Assembly (NCBI RefSeq): GCF_003349955.1
Contig: NZ_QLKQ01000012.1
Location: 44,153 to 108,152, forward strand
Origin: Azospirillum brasilense
GTDB lineage: Bacteria > Pseudomonadota > Alphaproteobacteria > Azospirillales > Azospirillaceae
Direction of reading: 5' to 3'
DNA: 64,000 bases
Both the position numbers and the translations under genes were made by a program. Of the stretch, positions 43,846 to 52,604 are shown piece after piece (the first letter of the stretch is position 1; every line of letters starts with the position of its first letter). Below the pieces are notes generated by a model, which saw only the letters and a list, made by a program, of their open reading frames with translations, did no database searches and had not been told where the DNA came from.

Positions 43846-45929
43846 GGACTCCCGCCTTCACGCTGGTCTCACTCAACGAGGCGCTGTTCTCGGCCAAGGC
43901 CTTCGCGGCGGCCATGGCGGCGCTCTACATCGCCTTCTCCATGGGGCTGCCGCGGCCCTTCTGGGCGATGGCGACCGCCTACATCGTCTCCGGCCCGCTG
44001 TCGGGCGCGGTGCGGTCGAAGGCGGTCTTCCGCGTCGCCGGGACGGCGCTGGGCTGCGCCGGGGCCATCGCCCTGGTGCCGGCGCTTGCCGATTCGCCGG
44101 AGCTGCTGACCCTGGCGCTGGGGCTGTGGGTGGCGGTTTGTCTGTTCATCTCGCTGCTCGACCGCACGCCGCGCAGCTACCTGTTCATGCTGGCTGGTTA
44201 CACCATCGGTCTGATCGGCTTTCCCGCGGTGACCGACCCGTCGACCATCTTCGACACCGGTCTGGCCCGCGTCGAGGAGATCCTGATCGGCATCCTCTGC
44301 GCCACCCTGGTGCACAGCGTGGTCTTCCCGCAGAGCGTCGGCCCGGCGCTGCTCGGCCGGCTGGACGCCACGCTGCGCGACGCCGAGCGCTGGACGCGCG
44401 AGGCCCTGTCGCGCGAGCGTGCGCCGGAGGGCGCGGCCAACGCCCAGGAGCGGCAGAAGCTGGCCCGCGACATCACCGAACTGCGCGTCATGGCGACCCA
44501 TCTGCCCTACGACACGTCGGAGGTCCGCTGGATGACGCGGGCGGTGCGGGCGATGCAGGACCGCATGGCCTATCTGCTGCCGCTGACCGCGGGCATCGAG
44601 GACCGGCTGGACGCCCTGCGCGGCCAGTTGCCCGCCGAGGTCTCCACCCTGTTGGCCGATCTCGACCGCTGGGTGGCCAGCGAATCAGCCGGCGGCGGTG
44701 AGGAGGAGGGCGGCGCCGACTGTCTGCGCGCGGAGATCGCCCGGCTGTCCCCGGCCATCGGGGAGGGCACCGGCTGGAAGGAGGCGACGCTTCTCAATCT
44801 GCTGACCCGGCTGCGCTCGCTGGTGGACATCCATCAGGATTGCCGCGACCTGCGGGCGCACATCCGCGACGGCAAGGGCAGCCTGCCGGAGCGTCTCGAC
44901 CCGCTGACCCGCCGCCGGTCGCGCGACGTCTTCCATCTCGACGCCGGCATGGCCCTGTGGTCGGGCTTCGCGGCGTTGCTCGGAATCGCGGTGGTCTGCG
45001 CCTTCTGGATCGGCACCGGCTGGTCGTCGGGATCGACGGCGGCGATGATGACGGCGGTCTTCTGCTGCTTCTTCGCCTCGCTGGACGACCCGGCGCCGGG
45101 CATCCGGCTGTTCCTGGTCTTCACCCTGCTGTCGGTGCCGCTGGCCGCCTTCTACCTGCTGGTCGTGCTGCCGTCCTTCGACAGCTTCCCCATGCTGGTG
45201 CTGGGCCTTGCCCCGACCTTCCTGACGCTGGGGGTCTTCATCGCCCGCCCGGCGACCATGGGCAAGGCGATGGCCCTGCTGATGGGGGTGGTCGGCTCGC
45301 TCAGCCTGCTCGACCTCGGGTCGGGAGACTTCGCCTCCTTCCTCAACAGCAACGTGGCCCAGGTGGTGGGCATCGCCACGGCGCTGCTGGTCACCCAGCT
45401 TTGCCGTTCGGTTGGCGCGGCCTGGAGCGCCCGGCGCCTGCTCCGCGCCGGCTGGAGCGAGATCGCGGGGATGACCGCCGCCCGCTCCGGCATTCCGGTG
45501 GGCAGCTTCGAGAACCGGATGCTCGACCGGGTGGGGCTGCTGTCCTCCCGTCTGGCGCTGGCCGGTCCGCAGCAGGATCTGGCGGCGGCGGACGCGGTGA
45601 ACGACCTGCGGGTTGGGCTGAACATCGCGGAATTGCAGCGCGCCCGCCGCGCGCTGGGCGGTCCGGCGGCGCCCCATGTGGCGCGGCTGCTGGGGGCGGT
45701 GGGGCAGCATTTCCGCGGCCTGTCCAGCCGCCGCCTCGGCACGCCGCCGGCGGAGGTCCTGCCGATGATGGACGCCGCCCTCTCCAACCTGTCGGCCGAG
45801 CCGCGCTCGGCGGAGCGTGACCGGGCGGTGATCGCGCTGGCGGGCTTGCGCCGCGCGCTGTTCCCGCACCTGACCTTCGCTACCCCCGAATCTTCCAGCG
45901 ACTCGCTCCGCGAACCGGTGACCGCATGA
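43842..45929 (+). CDS. FUSC-family inner-membrane efflux protein (AaeB-like)
   Basis: The 695-residue protein has two clusters of membrane spans (about 10-165 and 375-520) separated by a cytosolic helical domain, the AaeB/FUSC layout. AaeAB of E. coli exports p-hydroxybenzoate and similar aromatic acids; close homologues pump other amphipathic compounds. It is coupled by ATGA overlaps to both neighbours. Substrate inferred from family. Confidence 0.92.
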   Translation: MRTPAFTLVSLNEALFSAKAFAAAMAALYIAFSMGLPRPFWAMATAYIVSGPLSGAVRSKAVFRVAGTALGCAGAIALVPALADSPELLTLALGLWVAVCLFISLLDRTPRSYLFMLAGYTIGLIGFPAVTDPSTIFDTGLARVEEILIGILCATLVHSVVFPQSVGPALLGRLDATLRDAERWTREALSRERAPEGAANAQERQKLARDITELRVMATHLPYDTSEVRWMTRAVRAMQDRMAYLLPLTAGIEDRLDALRGQLPAEVSTLLADLDRWVASESAGGGEEEGGADCLRAEIARLSPAIGEGTGWKEATLLNLLTRLRSLVDIHQDCRDLRAHIRDGKGSLPERLDPLTRRRSRDVFHLDAGMALWSGFAALLGIAVVCAFWIGTGWSSGSTAAMMTAVFCCFFASLDDPAPGIRLFLVFTLLSVPLAAFYLLVVLPSFDSFPMLVLGLAPTFLTLGVFIARPATMGKAMALLMGVVGSLSLLDLGSGDFASFLNSNVAQVVGIATALLVTQLCRSVGAAWSARRLLRAGWSEIAGMTAARSGIPVGSFENRMLDRVGLLSSRLALAGPQQDLAAADAVNDLRVGLNIAELQRARRALGGPAAPHVARLLGAVGQHFRGLSSRRLGTPPAEVLPMMDAALSNLSAEPRSAERDRAVIALAGLRRALFPHLTFATPESSSDSLREPVTA

Positions 45930-46132
45930 TCGGCGAAATCGACATCTACGGGCTGTTCATCCCGCCGCTGCTGATCCTGGCGATCGCGGCGTGGTTCGTC
46001 TCGGGCCTGCTGCGGCGCGGTCTGCGGGCGGCGGGCTTCTACGGCTGGGTCTGGCACCCGCCACTGTTCGATCTGGCGCTCTATGTGCTGGTGCTGAGCG
46101 CGCTGACGGCGCTGACCGCGTGGTTGCGGTGA
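45926..46132 (+). CDS. DUF1656 membrane protein (AaeX-like)
   Basis: The 68-residue protein has two predicted spans (about 8-28 and 48-66) around a basic loop, and the EIDIYGLFIPP start of DUF1656. It always accompanies FUSC pumps, like AaeX in E. coli. Its job is unknown. ATGA overlap with the FUSC gene. Confidence 0.92.
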   Translation: MIGEIDIYGLFIPPLLILAIAAWFVSGLLRRGLRAAGFYGWVWHPPLFDLALYVLVLSALTALTAWLR

Positions 46133-46306
46133 AGGGAAGAAGGTGGGTCGGGGCGCTTATTGTTATGGACTTCCCTCCGACGCCCCGAACCACCTATACC
46201 CATCCAAACCATAAGGTTTAGAGACGTATCGGTTACCGCTGATATAACAGTTTGTCAAGCGATGGGACGGTTGAGAATCGGGAAGATTTTATCCGGCTCT
46301 TAATAA

Positions 46307-46490
46307 CCCTCTCTCCTCTGGGGAGAGGGTGGCCCGCAGGGCCTCTCGCGCTGGCTGAAAGCCAGCGCTGACGGCGGCAGGCGGATGCCTCTGGCATCCG
46401 CCGAGAGCCGGTGAGGGGGATGCGCATGTGGCTGCGTTCGGCAAAAGCGCAACCCCCTCACCCTGACCCTCTCCCCGGAGGGGAGAGGGG
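46307..46490. repeat. dispersed palindromic repeat, family 1, copy E, interrupted
   Basis: This copy matches the others from CCCTCTCTCCTCTGG to CCGGAGGGGAGAGGGG, but is split between its GGGCC and GGTGAGGGGG parts by about 66 bp of unrelated palindromic sequence. It lies in the 440-base gap after the efflux operon. No gene is seen in 46133-46573. Confidence 0.9.
46344..46409. repeat. small nested palindromic element inside repeat copy E
   Basis: The insert begins TCTCG and ends CGAGA (46344-46406), with a GCC on both sides (46341-46343, 46407-46409) that could be a three-base target duplication. It contains two hairpins: GCGCTGGCT-GAA-AGCCAGCGC (46348-46368) and GGCGGATGCC-TCT-GGCATCCGCC (46380-46402). 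Confidence 0.7.
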
Positions 46491-46573
46491 ATATCGGCGC
46501 TTCCGCGGGACAACGGATGGACCGCGCCGGCTCCGCCTTGCCGGTTGAGCGGTTTTTGCGGTAAACATCGGGC

Positions 46574-46807
46574 ATGGTTGAAACGCGACGCACCGGTGAC
46601 CGCTCCAACGAACCGATCCGCTCCGAGGTCGGGGGCGGGCGAGTCGCGTCGCCCGGCGCGGTCGGCGTGCGCAACCGCGCGGAGCAGGTCGGCGGCGGAC
46701 GCCAGCGTATCCCCAGCGTCCGTGAACTCGCCAGCCTTCTGGTCAACGGCATCCTGACGCTGCCGCGCAATTACCGCCGCGGCATGTATCTCGACGTTCA
46801 GGTCTGA
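46574..46807 (+). CDS. small hypothetical protein (77 aa)
   Basis: This frame has mostly G or C at third codon positions, as genuine genes here do, which the other frames do not show as well. The product is basic, Gly/Arg-rich at first, and ends IPSVRELASLLVNGILTLPRNYRRGMYLDVQV, possibly a short helix plus strand. It overlaps the end of the convergent GT2 gene by ten bases. No known family and no strong ribosome site; could be spurious. Confidence 0.4.
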   Translation: MVETRRTGDRSNEPIRSEVGGGRVASPGAVGVRNRAEQVGGGRQRIPSVRELASLLVNGILTLPRNYRRGMYLDVQV

Positions 46808-47562
46808 TCCACCCCACCACCCGTGTAAGCCGCGATCTCCGGTCCGAACAAACGCTCCAGCAGCAGGGGCGGCAATTCGTATTGCGGCAGGCACAAGCTG
46901 GTGCTGCGGGCGTGCAGGGTGTGCAGGCACAGCCCCTCGGCGTCCGGAAAGGCGGCGACGCGGAAGCGCTCCCGCGCCGCCTTCATGAAGGGTGCGTCCT
47001 CGCAGGCGTTGACCGCCGGAAAGCGGACCGCCTCCCACACCGACCGCCGGTAGGCATAGGAGAATCCGTAACCCAGCAGATTGTCGTCGGACGGCGGCGT
47101 CTCCGGCGCCTCGACGTAGGACCGAGTCGTCCGGCCCCAGCGGTGATAGGAGCCGCCGCGCGCCGTGTCCCAATAGCCGAAGGTCCCGTGCACCGCGCTG
47201 TGCAGGAACCAGCCGGAAAGAGTCACCGCGTCGTGCCCCGCCTCCAGCCAGCCGAGCAGCCGCTCCACATAGGTGGGGGCGTAGAAATCGTCGTCGTCGA
47301 AATGGACGATGATCGCGCCGCGCGCGTGCTCGGCCAGGATGTTGCGCTTCTCCCCGATGGCGTAGCGGCGCGGCGCGTAGAAATACTTCAGCCGCGGCCC
47401 GGCGAGCGGCTGGAGATAGGCGGACGGGCGCGGACTGTCGTCGAACACCAGCCACTCGATGTCGGGGACGGTCTGCGACAGCACGCGCGCGTGGCACAGC
47501 GGCAGGAAGGCTTCCCGTCCCCAGCTTGGCGTGATGACGCTGACGAGCGGCCGGTCGGCCAT
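46798..47562 (-). CDS. GT2-family glycosyltransferase
   Basis: The 254-residue GT-A enzyme has PLVSVITPSWGREAFLPLCHARVLSQT at the N-terminus. The acidic nucleotide-sugar site IVHFDDDDFYAPTYVERL lies near 89-106 and a CEDAPFMKAA segment near 195-205. GT2 enzymes use UDP-, GDP- or dTDP-sugars. It has no membrane span. It is divergent from the TPR-glycosyltransferase gene and is part of the second glycosylation cluster. Start at 47562; upstream frame lacks similarity. Confidence 0.9.
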   Translation of the reverse strand: MADRPLVSVITPSWGREAFLPLCHARVLSQTVPDIEWLVFDDSPRPSAYLQPLAGPRLKYFYAPRRYAIGEKRNILAEHARGAIIVHFDDDDFYAPTYVERLLGWLEAGHDAVTLSGWFLHSAVHGTFGYWDTARGGSYHRWGRTTRSYVEAPETPPSDDNLLGYGFSYAYRRSVWEAVRFPAVNACEDAPFMKAARERFRVAAFPDAEGLCLHTLHARSTSLCLPQYELPPLLLERLFGPEIAAYTGGGVDQT

Positions 47563-47644
47563 GGTCTCTCCTTCGCAACAAAGCGGCGCCCCCGATTGCG
47601 ACACCGCATGGACTCCGGCGCGGCGGCGCGTGTAGACAGGCGGC

Positions 47645-49345
47645 ATGGTGACACTTCGGGATGCCCTGGCCGCCGCGGTCGGCCACCATCAGGCGGGCCG
47701 GCTGGACGCGGCCCGGCCGCTCTATCATAGCATCCTGCGCGGCCAGCCGGGCCATCCCGACGCGCTTCACCTGCTGGGCGTCCTGGAAAGCCAGAGCGGC
47801 CGGCCGAACGCGGCGCTGCCGCTGCTGCTCCGCGCCGTGGCGCTGCTGCCCGGCGACGCGGATTTTCTCGGCAATCTGGCGCGGACTCTGCGCGCGGCGG
47901 GGCAGGCCGACGCGGCGGAGCGCGCCTTCGCCCGTACGGCGACGCTCGACCCCGCGGATGTCCAGGCCACCTTCACGCTGGGCACCCTGCGGCTGGAGCG
48001 CGGGGATGCGGCGGGTGCGGCGGCGGCCTTCGCCCAAGCGCTGGCCTGGCGGCCCGACTTCGCGGAGGCGCGCATCAACCGCGCCAACGCCCTGGCCGCG
48101 CTTGGCCGGGCGGAGGACGCGGCGCGGCTGCGCCGGCAGGCGGTGGCCCTGGCGCCGGCCCATCCCGACGCGCTGCACAACGCCGCGGTGAGCGCGCTCG
48201 CCGACGCCGGGCTGGACCGCCCGCTGTCGCACGCCCACCGCCTCGACCCGGAATTGGTGGAGCGCGCGGGGCGTGCCCTGACGTGCACCGTGACCGCCGA
48301 TCCGCGGCATGGGGCGGCGGCGGATGCCTTGATCGGGGCGGCTCTGGCGCTCGTCCAGGCCGGGCAGGCGCCGGATTGGCTGTTGGACCGCGCCGCCCGC
48401 ACCGCCACGACGGCTCTGCGCCGCAACCCGCGCGACACGCGGGCGGCGGCCGTGGTCGCCTACCGCTTTTACCGGTGGGGACGGACGGACCTCGCCAGCC
48501 GCTTCATGCGGCGCTTTGCCCGGCGCTTCACGGCGGCGGAGGTGGCGGCGGATTTCGAACTGCGCCTGTGGTCGATGGTGCGGGCCGGGCGGCGGGCGCT
48601 GGACGGGCTGCCAGACGCCGACGCCCTGCTGGACTCCTTCCCGCCGCTGGAGCTTCTGGCCGAGCCGCCGGCCGGGAGCGGGCCGCTGCTGGCGGTGTCC
48701 TGCGACGATGGCTATTACCGGCGCTTCGCCATGGGCCTGCTCGATTCGGTGGAGGCGCGGACGGGCGGCGGCATGGCGGTCCATGTCCATGTGGTCAACC
48801 CCTCGCCGGAAACGTTGGCCGACCTCGCCCGGCGGCGGGAGCGCCTGCCGCTGGGCTGGAGCCGGGAGGCGGTGGACTTCACGGGCTGGGACGATCACCG
48901 GCGCACCACCTACTACGCCTGCATCCGCTTCCTGCGCTGGCACCAGTTGATGACGCGTTGGGGGCGGCTCCTGCTGCATCTGGACGCCGACTGCACGTTG
49001 GCCGAGGGGGCGGCCGGGGGGCTTGAAGGGCTGGTGGCGCTGCTTGAGGACTCCGACGTCGGTCTGCTGCGCGACGCCCGCTGGCGCGGCCCGACGCGGG
49101 ACATCACCGTCTGCTTCGCGGCGTTCCAGCCGACTCCGCTAGGGCGTGCCTTCCTCGCTTCGACCGCGGCCTATATCGGGGCCTTCCTGCGGGAGGGGCG
49201 GGGATTCTGGATGCTCGATCAGGCCGCCCCCTTCGCGGTGCTCGACGCGCTGCAAGGGCGGGGGGAACGGCGGGAGAACGGGTTGCGGGTGCGCGGCTTC
49301 GACGTTCTGGATTTCCCCTGGGTCCGCTTCATCGGGGAAAAGTGA
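47645..49345 (+). CDS. TPR-domain glycosyltransferase-like protein
   Basis: The 566-residue protein begins with about five TPRs (10-195: HHQAGRLDAARPLYHSILRGQPGHPDALHLLGVLE...), then a helical linker, then a GT-A-like domain (about 355-566). That domain shows LLAVSCDDGYYRRFAMGLLDS and LLLHLDADCTLAE, where DAD is the metal-binding DxD. The N-terminal repeat style matches the GT41 gene 360 bases away, suggesting shared ancestry or substrate. Acceptor likely a protein; unproven. Confidence 0.78.
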   Translation: MVTLRDALAAAVGHHQAGRLDAARPLYHSILRGQPGHPDALHLLGVLESQSGRPNAALPLLLRAVALLPGDADFLGNLARTLRAAGQADAAERAFARTATLDPADVQATFTLGTLRLERGDAAGAAAAFAQALAWRPDFAEARINRANALAALGRAEDAARLRRQAVALAPAHPDALHNAAVSALADAGLDRPLSHAHRLDPELVERAGRALTCTVTADPRHGAAADALIGAALALVQAGQAPDWLLDRAARTATTALRRNPRDTRAAAVVAYRFYRWGRTDLASRFMRRFARRFTAAEVAADFELRLWSMVRAGRRALDGLPDADALLDSFPPLELLAEPPAGSGPLLAVSCDDGYYRRFAMGLLDSVEARTGGGMAVHVHVVNPSPETLADLARRRERLPLGWSREAVDFTGWDDHRRTTYYACIRFLRWHQLMTRWGRLLLHLDADCTLAEGAAGGLEGLVALLEDSDVGLLRDARWRGPTRDITVCFAAFQPTPLGRAFLASTAAYIGAFLREGRGFWMLDQAAPFAVLDALQGRGERRENGLRVRGFDVLDFPWVRFIGEK

Positions 49346-49346
49346 C

Positions 49347-49592
49347 TCAGCAGGGGAGCCGGGCGCAGTGTCCATCCGGGCAGTCGCGGCAGCATTGCCC
49401 GCAGACATCGTCCAGGTCCACGGCGATGCCGTGCCGCTTGAGAATGCCTTGGGCGTAGGCGGTGTAGAGGCGGGCCAGCGCCCGCCGGTTGGCGGCCACC
49501 GTATTGGCGGCCAGGGTCTCCGGCGCCAGCATCGCGGCGATGGCCTGCTCCACATCCTCGATGGCGGTGCGGACAGCCGAAAGGTTCAGCAT
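49347..49592 (-). CDS. small Cys-rich hypothetical protein
   Basis: The 81-residue protein is helical over its first 60 residues and ends in DDVCGQCCRDCPDGHCARLPC with six Cys in about 20 residues, suggesting metal or Fe-S binding. The ATG at 49592 is preceded by GGGAGC; a TTG upstream would add 24 residues. It ends one base from the convergent TPR-glycosyltransferase stop and lies downstream of the GT41 gene on the same strand. No family recognised. Confidence 0.6.
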   Translation of the reverse strand: MLNLSAVRTAIEDVEQAIAAMLAPETLAANTVAANRRALARLYTAYAQGILKRHGIAVDLDDVCGQCCRDCPDGHCARLPC

Positions 49593-49707
49593 CCAGGAGC
49601 TCCCTGGGCGTGGCGACCCTTGATGAATCTGATATACAACGTGTGACGAAAAACCTTCTGACAAACAACCCCCAATTTAGGGATTTGCGCCGTCCTATCC
49701 GGAAAGG

Positions 49708-51870
49708 CTAGGGGGCCGTCGCCAAGTCGCGCAGAGACGTCGCCAGCGCTTCCGCCAACATCCGGCCGTCGCACAGCGGTCCGGCCGCCATGCGTGGGCG
49801 CAGGGTGCGGCGCAGGTCCGCCAGCCGCTCCGGGGCGGCGGCCCAGCGGGAGGCGAGGTCCACATAGTCCGCTGGATCGCGGGCGACGCAGCCCTCGACC
49901 CCCGCCACGTTCAGGAACGCCAGGGAATGGCGGCTGGAGAAGGTCTCGCCGGGCAGGGTGACGACCGGCACCCCCATCCACAGCGTCTCCAGCGTCGTCG
50001 TGCTGCCGGCGAAGGGGAAGGGGTCCAGCGCCACGTCCACGCGGGCGCACCAGCCCATATGCTCGCGGCTGTCGGTCGCCCCGGCCAGGATCAGCCGCTC
50101 CGGCGCGATGCCCGCCGCGGCCAGCCGCGCGCGCCAATCGGCGGCGGTGTCCGGGCAGGACAGCGCCTTGGTTTTCAGCAGCAGGCGCGACTCGGGCACG
50201 CGGGCGAGCAGGGCAGCCCAGGTGGACAGCACCTCGTCGGTCAGCTTGGTCAGGATGTTGAAAACGCCGAAGGTGACGGGCCCGCCGGTCAGGCAGGGCG
50301 GCGGGCCGGGTTCCGGCGCGTCCGGTGGCGGGTCGTAGGCGATGAAGGCGCCGGGCATGCGCAGAATGCGCTCGCCGTAGAAGCGCTCCGCCCCCTCCGG
50401 CACATGGTGGGAGTCGGCGACCAGCGCGTCCATGGCGGCGAGACCGGTGGTCGCCATGTAGCCGGACCATGCCACCTGGAGCGGCGCCGGCTTGCGCGCG
50501 AAGACGCCCAGCCGTCCGCGGGCGTTGTGCCCGGCGAGGTCGATCAGCGCGTCCAGCCGGTCGTTGCGGATCACTGTTGCAAGTTCAGCGTCGGTCCGGT
50601 CGGCGACCGGCACCCAGCGCGCCGCCGCGGCGCGGAAGCGGTTGGTCAGGTCGTCCGCTTCCAGCTGGTTGGCGTAGAGGGTCAGCTCGACGCCGAAGTC
50701 CGGCAGCGCCTCCACCGCCCGCACCGCGAACTGCCCCGCCGGGTGGCGGCGGAAGTCGCCCGACAGGATGCCGACGCGCAGCGGACGGGTGTCGTTGCGC
50801 ACCCATGGCGCGCGCGGCGCCCACTCGGACCGCAGCGGAGCGCCGTGCACGGCGTCCCAGCCGCGGTGCGCCTCCAGCACGCGGGCCAGCGTCACGCCGG
50901 GCCGGAACAGGTCCAGATAGGCGAGGTTGGAACGCACCTCGGCCAGATCGGGCCGCAGCGTCAAGGCGCGGCGATAGCCGGCCTCGGCGGCATCCAGGCC
51001 GCCCTGCGTCTGGCGGACCAGCGCGAGGTTCGCGTAAGCCTCCGCCAGATCGGGACAGAGGGTGGCGGCGCGGGCGTAGGCGCGGGCGGCCTCGGCCAGC
51101 CGGTTGTGCTTTTGCAGCGCGTCGCCCCGGCGCAGCGCCGCCTCCGCGAAGTCCGGGCGCACGGATTCGGCGCGGCGCGCCGCCCGCTCGGCGTCCATCG
51201 GCGCGTCGAGGGCCAGCCGGGCGGCCGACAGGTTGGCGAGCGCCGTGGCGTGGTCGGGGCGCAGCGCCAGCGCGTTGTGCAAGGCCCGCTCAGCCTCCGC
51301 CGCCCGCCCGCGTTGCAGCATCAGCGAGGCCCGGTTGGCGTGCGCCTCCCCGAATCCGGGATCGTCGGCCAGGGCGGCGCGGAAGGCGTCATCCGCCTCG
51401 GCCAGCCGGCCGAGCGCCGTCAGCGTGTTGCCGAGGTTGAAGCGCGCCCGTGCGTAGCCGGGACGCAACGCGGCAGCCTGCCGGTAGGCATCCGCGGCCG
51501 CCTCCAGCCGGCCCAGCCGGTCCAGCGCGTTGCCGAGGTTGTAGTGGGCCTGCGCGAAGGCCGGACGCAGGCGGATTGCCGCGCGGTGGGCGTCCGCGGC
51601 CTCCGCCGCCCGGTCCAGGGCGCGCAGCGCACTGCCCAGATTGTCCTGATAGTCGGCGACGGTCGCGTCGGCGCGGATGGCGGCGCGGATGCGCGGCTCG
51701 GCCTCCGCCGGGTGTCCGGCCTGGAGATAGACGACGCCAAGCAGGTGAAGCGCGTCCGCATGGTCGGGCACGGTGTCGAGGACGGCCTGATAGCCGGCGG
51801 CGGCCTGCGCCAGCCGTCCGGCCTGATGATGGGCCAGCGCCGCGGCCAGCATGTCCTTGATCGTCGCCAT
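49708..51870 (-). CDS. TPR-repeat GT41 glycosyltransferase (second copy)
   Basis: The 720-residue protein has about nine TPRs (1-330: AHYNLGNALDRLGRLEAAADAYRQAAALRPG...) and a GT41 catalytic domain (about 365-715). That domain contains LRVGILSGDFRRHPAGQF, LDALIDLAGHNARGRLGVFARKPAPLQVAW and the donor-binding STTTLETLWMGVPVVTLPGETFSSRHSLA. It is shorter and distinct from the GT41 at 4.7 kb. It probably glycosylates a protein held by the TPR coil. Downstream on its strand is the small Cys-rich gene. Confidence 0.92.
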   Translation of the reverse strand: MATIKDMLAAALAHHQAGRLAQAAAGYQAVLDTVPDHADALHLLGVVYLQAGHPAEAEPRIRAAIRADATVADYQDNLGSALRALDRAAEAADAHRAAIRLRPAFAQAHYNLGNALDRLGRLEAAADAYRQAAALRPGYARARFNLGNTLTALGRLAEADDAFRAALADDPGFGEAHANRASLMLQRGRAAEAERALHNALALRPDHATALANLSAARLALDAPMDAERAARRAESVRPDFAEAALRRGDALQKHNRLAEAARAYARAATLCPDLAEAYANLALVRQTQGGLDAAEAGYRRALTLRPDLAEVRSNLAYLDLFRPGVTLARVLEAHRGWDAVHGAPLRSEWAPRAPWVRNDTRPLRVGILSGDFRRHPAGQFAVRAVEALPDFGVELTLYANQLEADDLTNRFRAAAARWVPVADRTDAELATVIRNDRLDALIDLAGHNARGRLGVFARKPAPLQVAWSGYMATTGLAAMDALVADSHHVPEGAERFYGERILRMPGAFIAYDPPPDAPEPGPPPCLTGGPVTFGVFNILTKLTDEVLSTWAALLARVPESRLLLKTKALSCPDTAADWRARLAAAGIAPERLILAGATDSREHMGWCARVDVALDPFPFAGSTTTLETLWMGVPVVTLPGETFSSRHSLAFLNVAGVEGCVARDPADYVDLASRWAAAPERLADLRRTLRPRMAAGPLCDGRMLAEALATSLRDLATAP

Positions 51871-51915
51871 GCTGGCTTGTGTAAAGCATTTCTCCGCAGG
51901 GCTGAAGAGCGCGCG

Positions 51916-52455
51916 TCAGCTCACCATGCGCCAGCTTCCGTCCGCTTGGCGGCAGGCGGTGCCGTAGCCCTGCTGGAGCTGCCCGCCGACCACGATGCTG
52001 GTCTGGAATTCCCGGCACAGCTCGCCATAGGGGCCGGTGCCGTCGCGGGTCGGGGTGTAGGTGCCCCAGTTGCCGGTCTGCGGGTTGTTCCACTGCACGG
52101 TGGCGCCGGTGGGCGCCATGTAGGCCTGCCCCGCCGCCTGCTGCGCGTACATCAGGTCGGCGCGGTCCATCGACTGGCCGGCGGCGTTGCCGAGCGCCGC
52201 GCCGAGCAGCGTGCCGATGCCGACCGCCACCAGCTTGCCCGTGCCGCCGCCAAAGCGCGACCCGGCGAGGCCGCCGGCCACGCCGCCGAGCAGCGTGCCC
52301 GCCGTCGCCTTGTTGCCATAGCCGGGAGCGTAGCCGCCCCCGTAATTGGCCCCGTACCCGCCATAGCCCCCGCCATACCCATAGCCATAGGGGCTGGCGC
52401 AGCCGGCCAGCAGGCCCACGGACAACACAACCGCAACGATCCCCTTGGCCTTCAT
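51916..52455 (-). CDS. 17-kDa surface-antigen-like lipoprotein
   Basis: The 179-residue protein has a lipoprotein signal peptide ending LLAGC (lipid on Cys19), a Gly/Tyr-rich stretch (20-47) and glycine-zipper repeats (GTLLGGVAGGLAGSRFGGGTGK...). It ends with a beta domain, GELCREFQTSIVVGGQLQQGYGTACRQADGSWRMV. This is the rickettsial 17-kDa antigen/RT0821 family, outer-membrane lipoproteins of alphaproteobacteria. Start at the ATG before the signal peptide. Confidence 0.92.
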   Translation of the reverse strand: MKAKGIVAVVLSVGLLAGCASPYGYGYGGGYGGYGANYGGGYAPGYGNKATAGTLLGGVAGGLAGSRFGGGTGKLVAVGIGTLLGAALGNAAGQSMDRADLMYAQQAAGQAYMAPTGATVQWNNPQTGNWGTYTPTRDGTGPYGELCREFQTSIVVGGQLQQGYGTACRQADGSWRMVS

Positions 52456-52604
52456 GTCGAACCCCACGGAACGGAACCTCTGTCCATGAACATGGCAGCC
52501 CCGCAAACTATTCCGTCCGCGTGACGGACCGCCGCCGTTGCCCCTATGATGAAACCAAATGGCCGCGGTCAAGCGGCCGGCAAGACCTTGTCGGGAGGAA
52601 AAGC

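Noticed and set aside
46289..48979. An 896-codon open frame on the - strand
   Set aside because: It crosses the repeat, runs in a shifted frame of the GT2 gene, and continues antisense to the TPR glycosyltransferase. The sequence is low-complexity Arg/Gly/Pro, typical of a high-GC shadow frame.
49927..52524. An 865-codon open frame on the + strand
   Set aside because: Antisense to the GT41 gene and the lipoprotein gene, both of which have clear domains; composition is shadow-like.
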